Below, piece by piece: positions 1-6,915 of a stretch of 64,000 nucleotides of DNA. A program made the translations under genes and the position numbers. The stretch comes from Paenibacillus caui (GTDB lineage Bacteria; Bacillota; Bacilli; Paenibacillales; Paenibacillaceae), in contig NZ_JAIOGQ010000027.1 in NCBI RefSeq assembly GCF_019904135.1, forward strand, positions 1-64,000, given 5' to 3'. Below the pieces are notes generated by a model. That model was not told where the DNA came from. It saw nothing but the letters and a program-made list of their open reading frames with translations, and made no database searches. Within the stretch, counting starts at the first letter, position 1; each line of letters begins with the position of its first letter.

Positions 1-99
1 TATTTTTCACCTGTTTGCTCGCAACCCGCATCTATCCATAACGAGAATAATCCGCTCCAAGCAAGAGCAGCTTGATTTTGACAGCGATTCTCTGGCTTC

Positions 100-567
100 T
101 TAACCCTTAGAACTTTTCACTGTCCAGTTAGTAATTTGGGTACCTAAATCCTTTGAATCACTAAAATTAGTAAAAATAGAACAATAATAGTACAAGTTAG
201 CTAATGATGTGCGATTTTTCTCATTTGGATCTATTAGGAGAAAGTCACTCTGTTTAGGTAGAGGTACTTTTTCGTTCTTTAATATTTCTATTGACTTTAT
301 TGCATAATATGTACTATATAAATCCGGCAGATTTTGTGCTTCTTCTGCAAGATAACCATAACCGCCGTCTATGTTTCTCATAAGATTAATTTCCGAGATT
401 AAGGGGGCTAACTCAATATATTTACCTTCCACGTATTCATCATCTAAAACAATATCATTTTTCACTTGTTCATCCTGAAGAAAAGAAAACATAAAAATCG
501 AGCTAATTACGACAAAAATAACTGCCAATAACGAAGTCTTTCTGAAGTGTTTTTTTTTGTTAAGCAA
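100..567 (-). CDS. Secreted alpha/alpha-toroid-like protein, probably truncated by a frameshift
   Basis: Seen: 155 codons from a TTG start behind a GAGGGG ribosome site that overlaps the stop of the subtilase gene, so the two are probably co-transcribed. The N-terminus is basic and then hydrophobic (about residues 10-31), a signal anchor or signal peptide. The middle carries GGYG followed about 20 residues later by PDLYSTYYAIKSIEIL, the pattern of prenyltransferase/terpene-cyclase (alpha/alpha toroid) repeats. After the stop, another frame continues without stops to the window edge (about positions 1-80) in a compatible style (NQAALAWSGLFSLW), so a one-base shift near position 100 probably truncates the gene. 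It is AT-rich compared with the rest of the window. Function unknown; a catalytic role is not supported by anything visible. Confidence 0.5.
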   Translation of the reverse strand: MLNKKKHFRKTSLLAVIFVVISSIFMFSFLQDEQVKNDIVLDDEYVEGKYIELAPLISEINLMRNIDGGYGYLAEEAQNLPDLYSTYYAIKSIEILKNEKVPLPKQSDFLLIDPNEKNRTSLANLYYYCSIFTNFSDSKDLGTQITNWTVKSSKG

Positions 568-577
568 ACTTTACCCC

Positions 578-1521
578 TCACTTTTGTGTTGAATTTAAAT
601 AAAATATTTTATTCCTCAGATTTTTTTTCATCGTACTTAGTATTTCTTCATTATTTTTATTAGGATACTTCTGCATCATTATTGATATTTGACCAGTCAC
701 GATAGCAGCTGAAAATGAAGTCCCACTAACTACGGTATAACCCCTTTTTTTCAATGCACTTGTTGTAATGATATGCTCACCTGGAGCATATATATCTGGC
801 TTGTTCGAATTTTCCCCAAATACTTTTGTACTAGAGAAGTTAGAAATCTTAGAATCAAATATAGTGCTATCATCTCGTGGATCATAGTTTATACTCCCGA
901 CAGCTAATACGTTACTGTATCTCCCTGGTAAAGTTATTTCTCCGTTATTATTACCATTATTTCCAGCAGAGGATACAACAATAATTTGATTATTTAACAG
1001 CTTGTTTATTAATTGTTCCAAAACTAAATTTTCTGACATTGGAGACTCATCAAAACCAAAGGACATACAAACAATTCTTATATTATGAAGTTGTTTATTT
1101 TGTATAATCCATTCTACACTTTTAGATAAGGCCAACATATCGGCATCACCATATTGATCAAATGCTTTTAGACAGCAAGCTTTGCGAAGGGATTTACTCC
1201 TTTGATAGACTTTCCGTAACCTGCTATTACTCCACTTACTTCGGTTCCATGACCATTATCATCATATTTTTCGTTTTTTCCATTTACAAAATCCTTGAAG
1301 AATACGATTGATTTCAACAAATCGGAATGATTTGATACCCCAGTATCGATTACAGCAATTAAAAAATTGTTTGAGTCATTACTGGAAGACTCCAATCCAC
1401 TAAACCTCGTAATCGCTGCTCCTGAGTATCCTTCAACCGCCTCATGACTACAAGAAGAAATTAAGAATAAAAGCATAGTTAGTGATATACAAATAATAGA
1501 AACAAATTCTTTTTTGTTCAT
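578..1521 (-). pseudogene. S8 subtilisin-like serine protease, lipoprotein, broken by a frameshift
   Basis: Two reading frames together encode one subtilase. The 5' part (1168-1521) has a lipoprotein signal with lipobox LISSC, then the catalytic Asp (VIDTG) and His (DDNGHGTEVSG) motifs, and stops after AKLAV. The 3' part (578-1138) carries the oxyanion Asn region (SSAGNNG) and the catalytic Ser (SGTSFSAA). Between them (about 1139-1170) the second frame reads KAFDQYGDADML directly up to the 3' part, so loss of one base near 1168 explains the break. All four key residues survive. Restored, it would be a small lipid-anchored extracellular protease of about 310 residues. It lies just upstream of the toroid-like protein. 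Sequencing error and genuine inactivation are both possible. Confidence 0.8.
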
Positions 1522-2161
1522 ATAACACCTAATATTGGATAGTTTTGCTAATATTATAATTTATAATTGTTTTTTTGTAAATAATCACAATATGAGTTTA
1601 TCAAGTTTAATTGTGTAAAAAGATAGGCTACGTAACAAATTAAATTTACGGTAGCTGTCATGTAGACGATATATTCAATAAAAGGTGATATGAGAGGGCT
1701 ATGATAGAGGCGGGTGTAAAACAAAGCTAAGACGAGTCCAAGTAGTTAGAAACGCTTATTAATCCGGCAACACGTCCCAATAATCGGAATTGATGAACTG
1801 AGCGTGGTAGTCACAGTTCAATGATTACTTTTGTAAGAAATAGCAAAAGAGTCCAGTGGTGCTTCCACATGGCTCTTGCCGGGTTACTTCACACGAAATC
1901 GCAACCGTTACAAAGCAGACATTTTAATTGAATGTAATCGCCATCGATTGTTGGGCTGAAAAATCAAGCACTGATTTTGAGATTGAGCCATTTTTTTAAT
2001 CTGACAATGATTCGCCCAAAATAAAAAAGCCCGGACAATTGGTCCAGTTCTTCGGGTTCGGTTTCGGGTATCACCCTGCATGCGATTCCTGATTGGCTTG
2101 TACTGGCGGTTCGTTCCGGCGTAACGAAACAGCTTATTTAGCTTCGCAATTTCTGCAATAG
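1522..2161. other. Non-coding stretch, no gene recognised
   Basis: About 640 bases without a credible gene. Around 1770-1960 short stop-interrupted runs in one strand (for example IIGIDELSVVV) look like decayed coding sequence, perhaps a transposase remnant, but I cannot assign a family. Confidence 0.3.
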
Positions 2162-2198
2162 AAAAAACTCCCGCCTGTCTGAAGAACAGAGGGAGTTT
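2162..2198 (-). terminator. Intrinsic terminator of dps
   Basis: On the minus strand an AAACTCCC/GGGAGTTT hairpin with an inner CTGT/ACAG pairing is followed by a T-run, 20 bases past the dps stop codon. Confidence 0.75.
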
Positions 2199-2219
2199 AG
2201 CACTTAGGCAAGCCTTATG

Positions 2220-2681
2220 TTATTTGCCGAGATAAGCGTTCAGCATCCAAATATGTTTGTCCAGTGCTGCCGCAATACCGAGCAGCAGGTCCGATGTAGC
2301 CTGATCTCCGGCCTCGTCCGCAGCCTTCATGCCTTCCCCAAGCTGCTTGACAATCGCTTCAAAATCGCTGACAACGGCTGCTACCATTTGATCTGCGCTT
2401 TCCTGACCGGCAGCTTCGCTCAATGTAGCGATCTGCAATGATTCCTTAAGCGTAGCAACAGGGCTGCCGCCAATGGCCAGCAGGCGTTCGGCGATATCAT
2501 CCACGTATGTTGCGGCCTCATTGTACAATTCCTCAAACTTGGCGTGAAGAGTGAAGAAATTGGAGCCCTTTACATACCAGTGGAAATTGTGCAGTTTTGT
2601 ATACAGTAGAGTCCAGTTGGCAACCTGAAGATTCAATTGTTCCTGAACAGCGCGGTTTGTAGCAGAATTTAATGTACTCAT
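2220..2681 (-). CDS. dps: Dps-family ferritin-like DNA-binding/iron-storage protein
   Basis: 153 residues, the usual length of the family. Dps proteins form dodecamers that oxidise and store ferrous iron, detoxify peroxide and may coat DNA. The ferroxidase signature is visible: LHNFHWYVKG, then FFTLHAKFEELY and VDDIAERLLAIGG, giving the His, His, Asp and Glu ligands at the expected spacing. Start: two adjacent ATGs follow GGAGG; the second (2681) has the better 7-base spacing and gives MSTLN. An upstream extension to 2783 is open but has no ribosome site. The gene stands alone with its own terminator. A PerR-like palindrome upstream suggests peroxide or iron control. Confidence 0.95.
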   Translation of the reverse strand: MSTLNSATNRAVQEQLNLQVANWTLLYTKLHNFHWYVKGSNFFTLHAKFEELYNEAATYVDDIAERLLAIGGSPVATLKESLQIATLSEAAGQESADQMVAAVVSDFEAIVKQLGEGMKAADEAGDQATSDLLLGIAAALDKHIWMLNAYLGK

Positions 2682-2753
2682 CATAATTCCTCCATTTCGT
2701 TGATTTTGGCTATGACGATCCGTTTTAAAGATTATCATTGGCTTGTATATTGA

Positions 2754-2772
2754 ATTTAGACTTATTCTAAAT
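2754..2772. promoter_or_regulatory. PerR/Fur-like operator upstream of dps
   Basis: A perfect 7-5-7 inverted repeat (ATTTAGA-cttat-TCTAAAT) lies about 75 bases before the dps start. The inner 15 bases match the Bacillus PerR box TTATAATnATTATAA at 11 of 14 defined positions. The PerR assignment is inferred from this match and the function of the gene. Confidence 0.5.
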
Positions 2773-2873
2773 CCTGATATCATTTTAGCACGTTTCGTTC
2801 AGTAATACAATGAAAAATCCCACATTCTGAAAAAACCTTTAATATTCTTCTCGGAATCCACGTTATTTATGCT

Positions 2874-3257
2874 CTAGATGTCATTGCGGATGTTGAGCTT
2901 AAACTGCTCGATGCTCCTTTCAAGACTGCGTATCCCTTCCTCGACCAAACGCCGGTCAATATTGCTCGGGTTCTCATATTTTAAACGCTGTGCGGCATAG
3001 ATGCGTTTCTCTTCTTCCCAATTGGACTGCCTGCGCTGAATCTCTTTGTATTTATCAAGCAGATCGGTAATGATATCATAAAAACGCTCATAATCGACGA
3101 TGATTTCATCCAGAAAGCTGTCTACCTGCGTCTTGTCGTATCCTCGCATTTTCACGTCAAAATCTTTTTCATGTATAGTCAGCGCATCCAGCTTAATGCC
3201 AAGCTGTTTAAACAGGCTCTTCTGCTCCTCCAGCTTGCGTCCGTAATCATCCTGCAT
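2874..3257 (-). CDS. DivIVA-domain protein
   Basis: 127 residues. Residues about 23-75 match the DivIVA/GpsB N-terminal module (IHEKDFDVKMRGYDKTQVDSFL, then a coiled coil DEIIVDYERFYDII). In DivIVA and GpsB this part binds curved membranes and cell-wall synthesis proteins. A further helical, charged region follows. Unlike GpsB (about 100 residues) it has an N-terminal extension of roughly 20 residues (KLEEQKSLFKQLG), and it is shorter than true DivIVA, so I would not call it either. Start at 3257 is chosen for GGAGGG at 6-base spacing; an upstream ATG at 3278 lacks a site. Monocistronic. Confidence 0.75.
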   Translation of the reverse strand: MQDDYGRKLEEQKSLFKQLGIKLDALTIHEKDFDVKMRGYDKTQVDSFLDEIIVDYERFYDIITDLLDKYKEIQRRQSNWEEEKRIYAAQRLKYENPSNIDRRLVEEGIRSLERSIEQFKLNIRNDI

Positions 3258-3271
3258 GTTAGTCCCTCCGC

Positions 3272-3535
3272 ATGTCAATTTTCTTTATAAATGTACCATA
3301 TTCCACTAAAGTTTTTAACTTTTACAAAAAGCGATCGTCAACAAATTGTGCGCCTATCAGAAGCCGCCTATACGGGTTTATTGTGTTCGGAATAGGCTCG
3401 GCTTTATGCGGATTATCGAATTCGCTTGGCTTTCTGATCTGCCGAGGAGCATATAACAAGGGTTATCCAGAAAACTTGAGATTTAGGAAGCATTGTTATG
3501 GAAAAGGCGATCCGGGACGCGCATTTTGTTTTTGA
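3272..3535 (+). pseudogene. Remnant of an MFS drug-efflux transporter
   Basis: About 25 residues in one frame (GFIVFGIGSALCGLSNSLGF followed by LICRGA) match the third-helix region of DHA2-type 14-TM multidrug transporters (pattern GSALCGLAxSLGxLIxxR). Nothing transporter-like continues on either side and no start or ribosome site is present. This is a short fossil fragment, not a functional gene. Confidence 0.55.
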
Positions 3536-3720
3536 AGGATATAATATGAAGAGAAAGTTATTGTCTGGAAGCATCTCGAAAAGTCCAGATTCAATTACAA
3601 AAAAACATAGCTGGAAATCAAATCGGCTCAGTTCCATAGGGAACTGGAAATTGACGTTAAAAACTTTACAAGGAATATAATAAGAGGAGAGGAGAACGTG
3701 AAAAAAAACATTTCGTTTTC

Positions 3721-4299
3721 ATGTTTTTAACTGTATGTATAACTCTAAGTATCTTACTCGCTTTATTTAATCATCAAGCTGTAACAAATAAAATTAAAGT
3801 AGGTCCAAATGATGTATCTATAAAAGCAGAATTAAATTATTTTCAATCCAGTGAGGAGTACGCTAAATACTCTGGAAGCGTTGCTAATGTAAATGATTAT
3901 AAAAATAAATTAAGATTAGATGTATACTGGGATTATGCGGAACGTATTGTTGAAAAGCAAGTATCACCACCATTAATTATTATAGTACCTATTGATAATC
4001 AGTTGTCATATTCAGGTGTAGGGCACTTAACCTCTACTACTGTTAGTTCAAGTATTTCAGAAGAAATAATCGACATATTATCATCATCATATCCTGAATA
4101 CAATTGGGGTAAAATGGGTGAGGAGCGTTTTGGCTGGGTACTTCATCCGAATGACGAAGGACAGCGGCATGTCACAATCTCTTTTATGAAAAATGAAATT
4201 ATGGAACAACCAATCATTAATGAATTTAAAATATATTTTGTTTATTTTAACCCAAAAAATAAAGAAGGTTGGGCAAAACAAGTACTTGCAACTTTATAA
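3721..4299 (+). CDS. Putative secreted protein of unknown function
   Basis: 192 residues in an AT-rich patch. An N-terminal hydrophobic segment (FLTVCITLSILLALF) is a signal peptide or anchor, and the rest is soluble and polar. I recognise no family. No ribosome site precedes the ATG at 3721. A GTG at 3698 has an excellent one (GGAGAGGAG), but its frame is off by one because of a run of eight A at 3701-3708. With nine A the product would start VKKKHFVFMFLTVC. A slip in the homopolymer, in the cell or in the sequencing, is therefore likely. The base composition and the isolated position suggest acquisition. Confidence 0.55.
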   Translation: MFLTVCITLSILLALFNHQAVTNKIKVGPNDVSIKAELNYFQSSEEYAKYSGSVANVNDYKNKLRLDVYWDYAERIVEKQVSPPLIIIVPIDNQLSYSGVGHLTSTTVSSSISEEIIDILSSSYPEYNWGKMGEERFGWVLHPNDEGQRHVTISFMKNEIMEQPIINEFKIYFVYFNPKNKEGWAKQVLATL

Positions 4300-4344
4300 T
4301 GCCACATAATTCATTGGAAGCTTCAAGTTCGAGGTCTTAGCGTA

Positions 4345-4488
4345 TATTTTCGTTAAAATGTTGGCGGGACCCCAGCTAGCGGGAGCGCAGCTTTCCCTCC
4401 CACCCTACTCAGGCGGTCATCCTTAAATGCCCCTGAGATTACCCGGCTGTCCCTGGACGAATATTCATTCGCCAGGGGCAGTTTTTTT
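4345..4488 (+). ncRNA. Unidentified structured RNA or leader ending in an intrinsic terminator
   Basis: GC-rich segment between the AT-rich orphan gene and ytaF. It contains a GGCGGGA...CCTCCC arm pair around 4362-4402, a perfect CTCAGG/CCTGAG hairpin (about 4408-4437), and a strong terminator (4447-4488). It could be a small RNA or the attenuated leader of ytaF, whose start lies 285 bases further on. I compared it from memory with the manganese (yybP-ykoY), TPP, M-box, 6S and SRP classes and found no match. Confidence 0.4.
4447..4488 (+). terminator. Intrinsic terminator
   Basis: CTGTCCCTGG-CGAAT pairs with ATTCG-CCAGGGGCAG around a short loop, followed by seven T. No protein gene ends just before it, which is the main evidence for a separate transcript here. 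Confidence 0.75.
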
Positions 4489-4507
4489 CATCTTCAGCCC
4501 ATGAAAA

Positions 4508-4552
4508 AACGTACTCCTTCTCGCTGCCTCAAGGGCAGGTCAGGCGTACGTT
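4508..4552. repeat. Inverted repeat, possible terminator for minus-strand transcription
   Basis: AACGTAC and GTACGTT flank an inner CTGCC/GGGCAG hairpin. On the minus strand the outer stem is followed by a T-run. No minus-strand gene ends here, so its role is unclear; it may be part of the ytaF leader. Confidence 0.4.
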
Positions 4553-4772
4553 AGAAAGGCGCTCCATGGCGCACCGGCAATCCTTTATTTACGATTTTCT
4601 TCTGGAACGGATCCCGCTTCCTCCAGCTTGTCCTCAGCGGCATTTCTACGAATACTCCGTTTACGGCCGGAAAAGATAACGTTTTTATGAAAATGAACGC
4701 GGCTCCATTAGAAGCAAATTCTGGGCTCTGGGCATATGCTGTTTTGAAAGCTAAGGCAAAGGAGCGAACATC

Positions 4773-5387
4773 ATGTTTTCTTACAATTTGCTGGCGGTTC
4801 TCGCCATCGGATTGGCCTCCAATCTCGACAATGCAGGCGTCGGCATTGCCTACGGCGTACGGAAAATCCGCATCCCCTGGTACTCCAATCTGACCGTCGC
4901 CCTCATTTCTTTTCTCGGTACGCTTCTCTCGGGAGCATTCGGCAGCATTCTCGCATTTTGGATCGAGCCCTGGATCAGTCACGCGATCGGTTCGGCCGTC
5001 ATTATCGCTGTAGGCCTATGGGTTCTGCTGCAGGCATTCAAGGAACGGGGGACGGAAGAGGTGCTGCCTGAAACGGCAGGCCACTTCTCCAGACTGCTCC
5101 GCAATCCGGAAGAAGCGGACAAGGACAGCTCCAAATCAATCAGCTTCAGCGAGTCCATTCTGCTCGGCACCGCCCTTGCCATGAATGCACTTGCCGGAGG
5201 CTTCAATGCCGGTGTAACGCAATTGAACATTGTACTCACCTCTCTGTCCGTCGGCGTCTTCAGTTACTTGCTGTTTGCGCTGAGCTCCTGGTTTGGCGAA
5301 AAATATGCGGCCGAAAAGCTGGGCAGCCGGGCAACCGTAATCTCCGGCGTGCTGCTCATCGTAATCGGGGTTTGCCAATTATGGTAA
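4773..5387 (+). CDS. ytaF: Sporulation membrane protein YtaF (MntP-related)
   Basis: 204 residues with about six hydrophobic helices in two halves of three, the layout of the MntP/YtaF family of small membrane exporters. The paired motifs NLDNAGVGIAYG (helix 1) and NALAGGFNAG (helix 4) correspond to the two conserved Asn/Asp-Gly motifs of this family. The central cytoplasmic loop (about residues 100-125) is charged. B. subtilis YtaF is made during sporulation; its substrate is not established. Ribosome site AAAGGAG before the ATG. The gene is alone, behind the structured leader region at 4345-4552, which may control it. Confidence 0.85.
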   Translation: MFSYNLLAVLAIGLASNLDNAGVGIAYGVRKIRIPWYSNLTVALISFLGTLLSGAFGSILAFWIEPWISHAIGSAVIIAVGLWVLLQAFKERGTEEVLPETAGHFSRLLRNPEEADKDSSKSISFSESILLGTALAMNALAGGFNAGVTQLNIVLTSLSVGVFSYLLFALSSWFGEKYAAEKLGSRATVISGVLLIVIGVCQLW

Positions 5388-5429
5388 ACCCGGCACAGCC
5401 GGGCACTTCAAACATCTGCACCTTCAGCC

Positions 5430-5463
5430 GCCCTTTACACGGAAAGCTTCCGGGCGGCTGCAT
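5430..5463. terminator. Hairpin downstream of ytaF
   Basis: CAGCCGCCC and GGGCGGCTG form a perfect 9-bp stem shortly after the ytaF stop. There is no T-run, so termination efficiency is uncertain. Confidence 0.45.
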
Positions 5464-5480
5464 AACGGTGGTTTACAGAA

Positions 5481-5523
5481 AATAGAAAATATCTATTGAT
5501 CGGACGGCATTCTATTTTATAAT
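5481..5523 (+). promoter_or_regulatory. Promoter of the isoprenoid-synthase/NHLP unit with an overlapping palindrome
   Basis: TTGATC (5496-5501) and TATAAT (5518-5523) are separated by 16 bases, a good vegetative-type promoter 54 bases before the start codon. A 6-5-6 inverted repeat, AATAGA-aaata-TCTATT (5481-5497), overlaps the -35 element and could be an operator. Confidence 0.6.
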
Positions 5524-5576
5524 GGGGATACAGCAAGACTTCCTGCAAACATATTTCTATCATTTGGAGGTGTCTT

Positions 5577-6506
5577 ATGGATTGGTTTCGGGATTATGAA
5601 CAGGATTTGAAGTTGGCATTCAGCCATGCGGAATCGATTGTTGCCGATCTTGCCCCGCCTTTTAATGTACAGGCCCTACAATTTCTAAAGCGCTTCAATA
5701 TATTGGAGCGGGAAATGCCCTCGAATTACATTTGTTTTCTGCTGCCCTTCTGGATGGAGGACGCGGCACCGGTGGAACGAAACGTCACCCGGATGATTGC
5801 GACCGCCAATATTTTGGGGATGATGTCCTTTCATTTGCAGGACGAAGCGATGGACAACCCTGATGCGGATTTGAAACAGACCCTTGCATTGTCGAACCTG
5901 CTTCACGCGGAATTTACTCTGCTGTACGGTACTCTTTTCCCGGTTTCCTCGCCGCTTTGGGTCTATTACAAACAGTACCTTGCAGAATGGGCAATAGCCG
6001 TGTCTCAGGAAAATAACCGGGACTGGTTTCAGGACGATCCCGTTCGTATGGGGCATAAAGCTGCGCTTGTCAAGCTTGCAAGCAGCGGCATTCTGTTGCT
6101 TTCGGACAGAGAAGCTCTGATCCCCGGGCTTTCGGATGCGGTGGACTACGTGCTTGTTGTGCTTCAAATGCTGGATGATTGGGAGGATTGGCACAAGGAT
6201 CTGGAGGAAGGCAGCTACAATAGCCTTATTTCTATTGTGCAATCCACTCTGCATATTCCTGACCATCGCCGGCCGACGTGCGATGAAATAAGAGAAGGAC
6301 TTTATACATATGGCGTCCTGTCCCATTACGCTCTTCGAGCCCAACAATGGGAAGAACCGGTCAAGTCTGTACAAGGTTTGGTCCCCCGGCTTTATGACTT
6401 CTATGATTTTCTACTGAAGGATCTCGTAACAGGAAGCGAACAGATAGAAACGGAACGAAAAATGCTAGAAAGCGGGGGACTTCAATATATATTGTCAAAA
6501 ATTTAA
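5577..6506 (+). CDS. Class I isoprenoid-synthase-like protein (ComQ/polyprenyl-transferase-like)
   Basis: 309 residues, mostly helical. Two aspartate-rich motifs of the class I terpene/polyprenyl synthase fold are visible: FHLQDEAMD at about 86-93 and LQMLDDWED at about 197-204, followed by DLEEGSYN as in chain-extending and head-to-head synthases. These normally bind magnesium and the diphosphate of a prenyl donor. The first motif is weak (QDEAMD instead of DDxxD), so a transferase acting on an unusual acceptor, or a degenerate enzyme, is possible. Length and fold resemble ComQ, which prenylates tryptophan of ComX. The next gene encodes an NHLP-leader peptide ending in Trp, so a peptide substrate is a reasonable inference. 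Start: GGAGGTG four bases before ATG. Confidence 0.65.
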   Translation: MDWFRDYEQDLKLAFSHAESIVADLAPPFNVQALQFLKRFNILEREMPSNYICFLLPFWMEDAAPVERNVTRMIATANILGMMSFHLQDEAMDNPDADLKQTLALSNLLHAEFTLLYGTLFPVSSPLWVYYKQYLAEWAIAVSQENNRDWFQDDPVRMGHKAALVKLASSGILLLSDREALIPGLSDAVDYVLVVLQMLDDWEDWHKDLEEGSYNSLISIVQSTLHIPDHRRPTCDEIREGLYTYGVLSHYALRAQQWEEPVKSVQGLVPRLYDFYDFLLKDLVTGSEQIETERKMLESGGLQYILSKI

Positions 6507-6519
6507 AAAAATATATAGA
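6492..6519 (+). promoter_or_regulatory. Possible separate promoter for the NHLP precursor
   Basis: TTGTCA and TATAGA with a 16-base spacer span the end of the synthase gene. This would let the peptide be made in excess of the enzyme. Seen only as a sequence match. Confidence 0.3.
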
Positions 6520-6584
6520 TTACTAACTCTATTAATGTTAAACTAGATAGGGAAATATAACCAATTTTGAAAGGGTGATTAAAT

Positions 6585-6827
6585 ATGTCAACAGGAGCGC
6601 TTCTTCAATCGCAAGTTATCCAAAAAGCTTGGCAAGATCCGACTTTCAAAAGCAAGTTATTGTCTGACCCGAAAGGTGCGATTCAAGAGTTTCTCGGAAT
6701 TTCACTGCCGGATCACGTCAATGTGAGAACCATTGAGGAGAACGAGAACGAGTTCTTCATTGTCCTTCCTCCAAGTCCAGCTAAAGTTCTTAACTCAAGT
6801 GCTTATGGTCAAGGTGCAAAATGGTGA
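6585..6827 (+). CDS. NHLP-leader RiPP precursor peptide
   Basis: 80 residues. The first 63 follow the nitrile-hydratase-like leader peptide (NHLP) pattern closely: KAWQDPTFKSKLLSDPKGAI, then FLGISLPDHVNVRTIEEN and FFIVLPP. LPP marks the usual end of the leader, leaving a core of 17 residues, SPAKVLNSSAYGQGAKW, with Tyr and a C-terminal Trp and no Cys. NHLP leaders guide modification of ribosomal peptides (proteusins and related TOMMs). None of the usual partners (radical SAM enzyme, cyclodehydratase, LanM, peptidase-ABC transporter) is nearby; the only neighbour in the operon is the isoprenoid-synthase-like protein 78 bases upstream. Prenylation of the core, perhaps at Trp, is inferred. Ribosome site AAAGGGTG. 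Confidence 0.75.
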   Translation: MSTGALLQSQVIQKAWQDPTFKSKLLSDPKGAIQEFLGISLPDHVNVRTIEENENEFFIVLPPSPAKVLNSSAYGQGAKW

Positions 6828-6864
6828 TTTAAGACCGTTTTAACAGAATTGAATATTGCCTGAT

Positions 6865-6915
6865 CAGTTATCCGGTTTCCTTCTCAATCAATTGATGAAG
6901 GAAACCGGATAACTG
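6865..6915. terminator. Perfect 19-bp stem between convergent genes
   Basis: CAGTTATCCGG...CCTTC and its exact complement enclose a 13-base loop. The right arm and loop lie inside the last codons of the kinase gene, so one structure serves both converging transcripts. There is no T-run on either side. Probably a bidirectional terminator or RNA-stabilising stem. Confidence 0.5.

Noticed and set aside
3498-3680. 60-codon frame after the MFS remnant
   Set aside because: No ribosome site and no recognisable similarity; it lies in decayed sequence.
4345-4488. Assignment of the ytaF-upstream RNA as 6S, SRP or manganese riboswitch
   Set aside because: Key conserved sequences of these classes, as far as I recall them, are not present.
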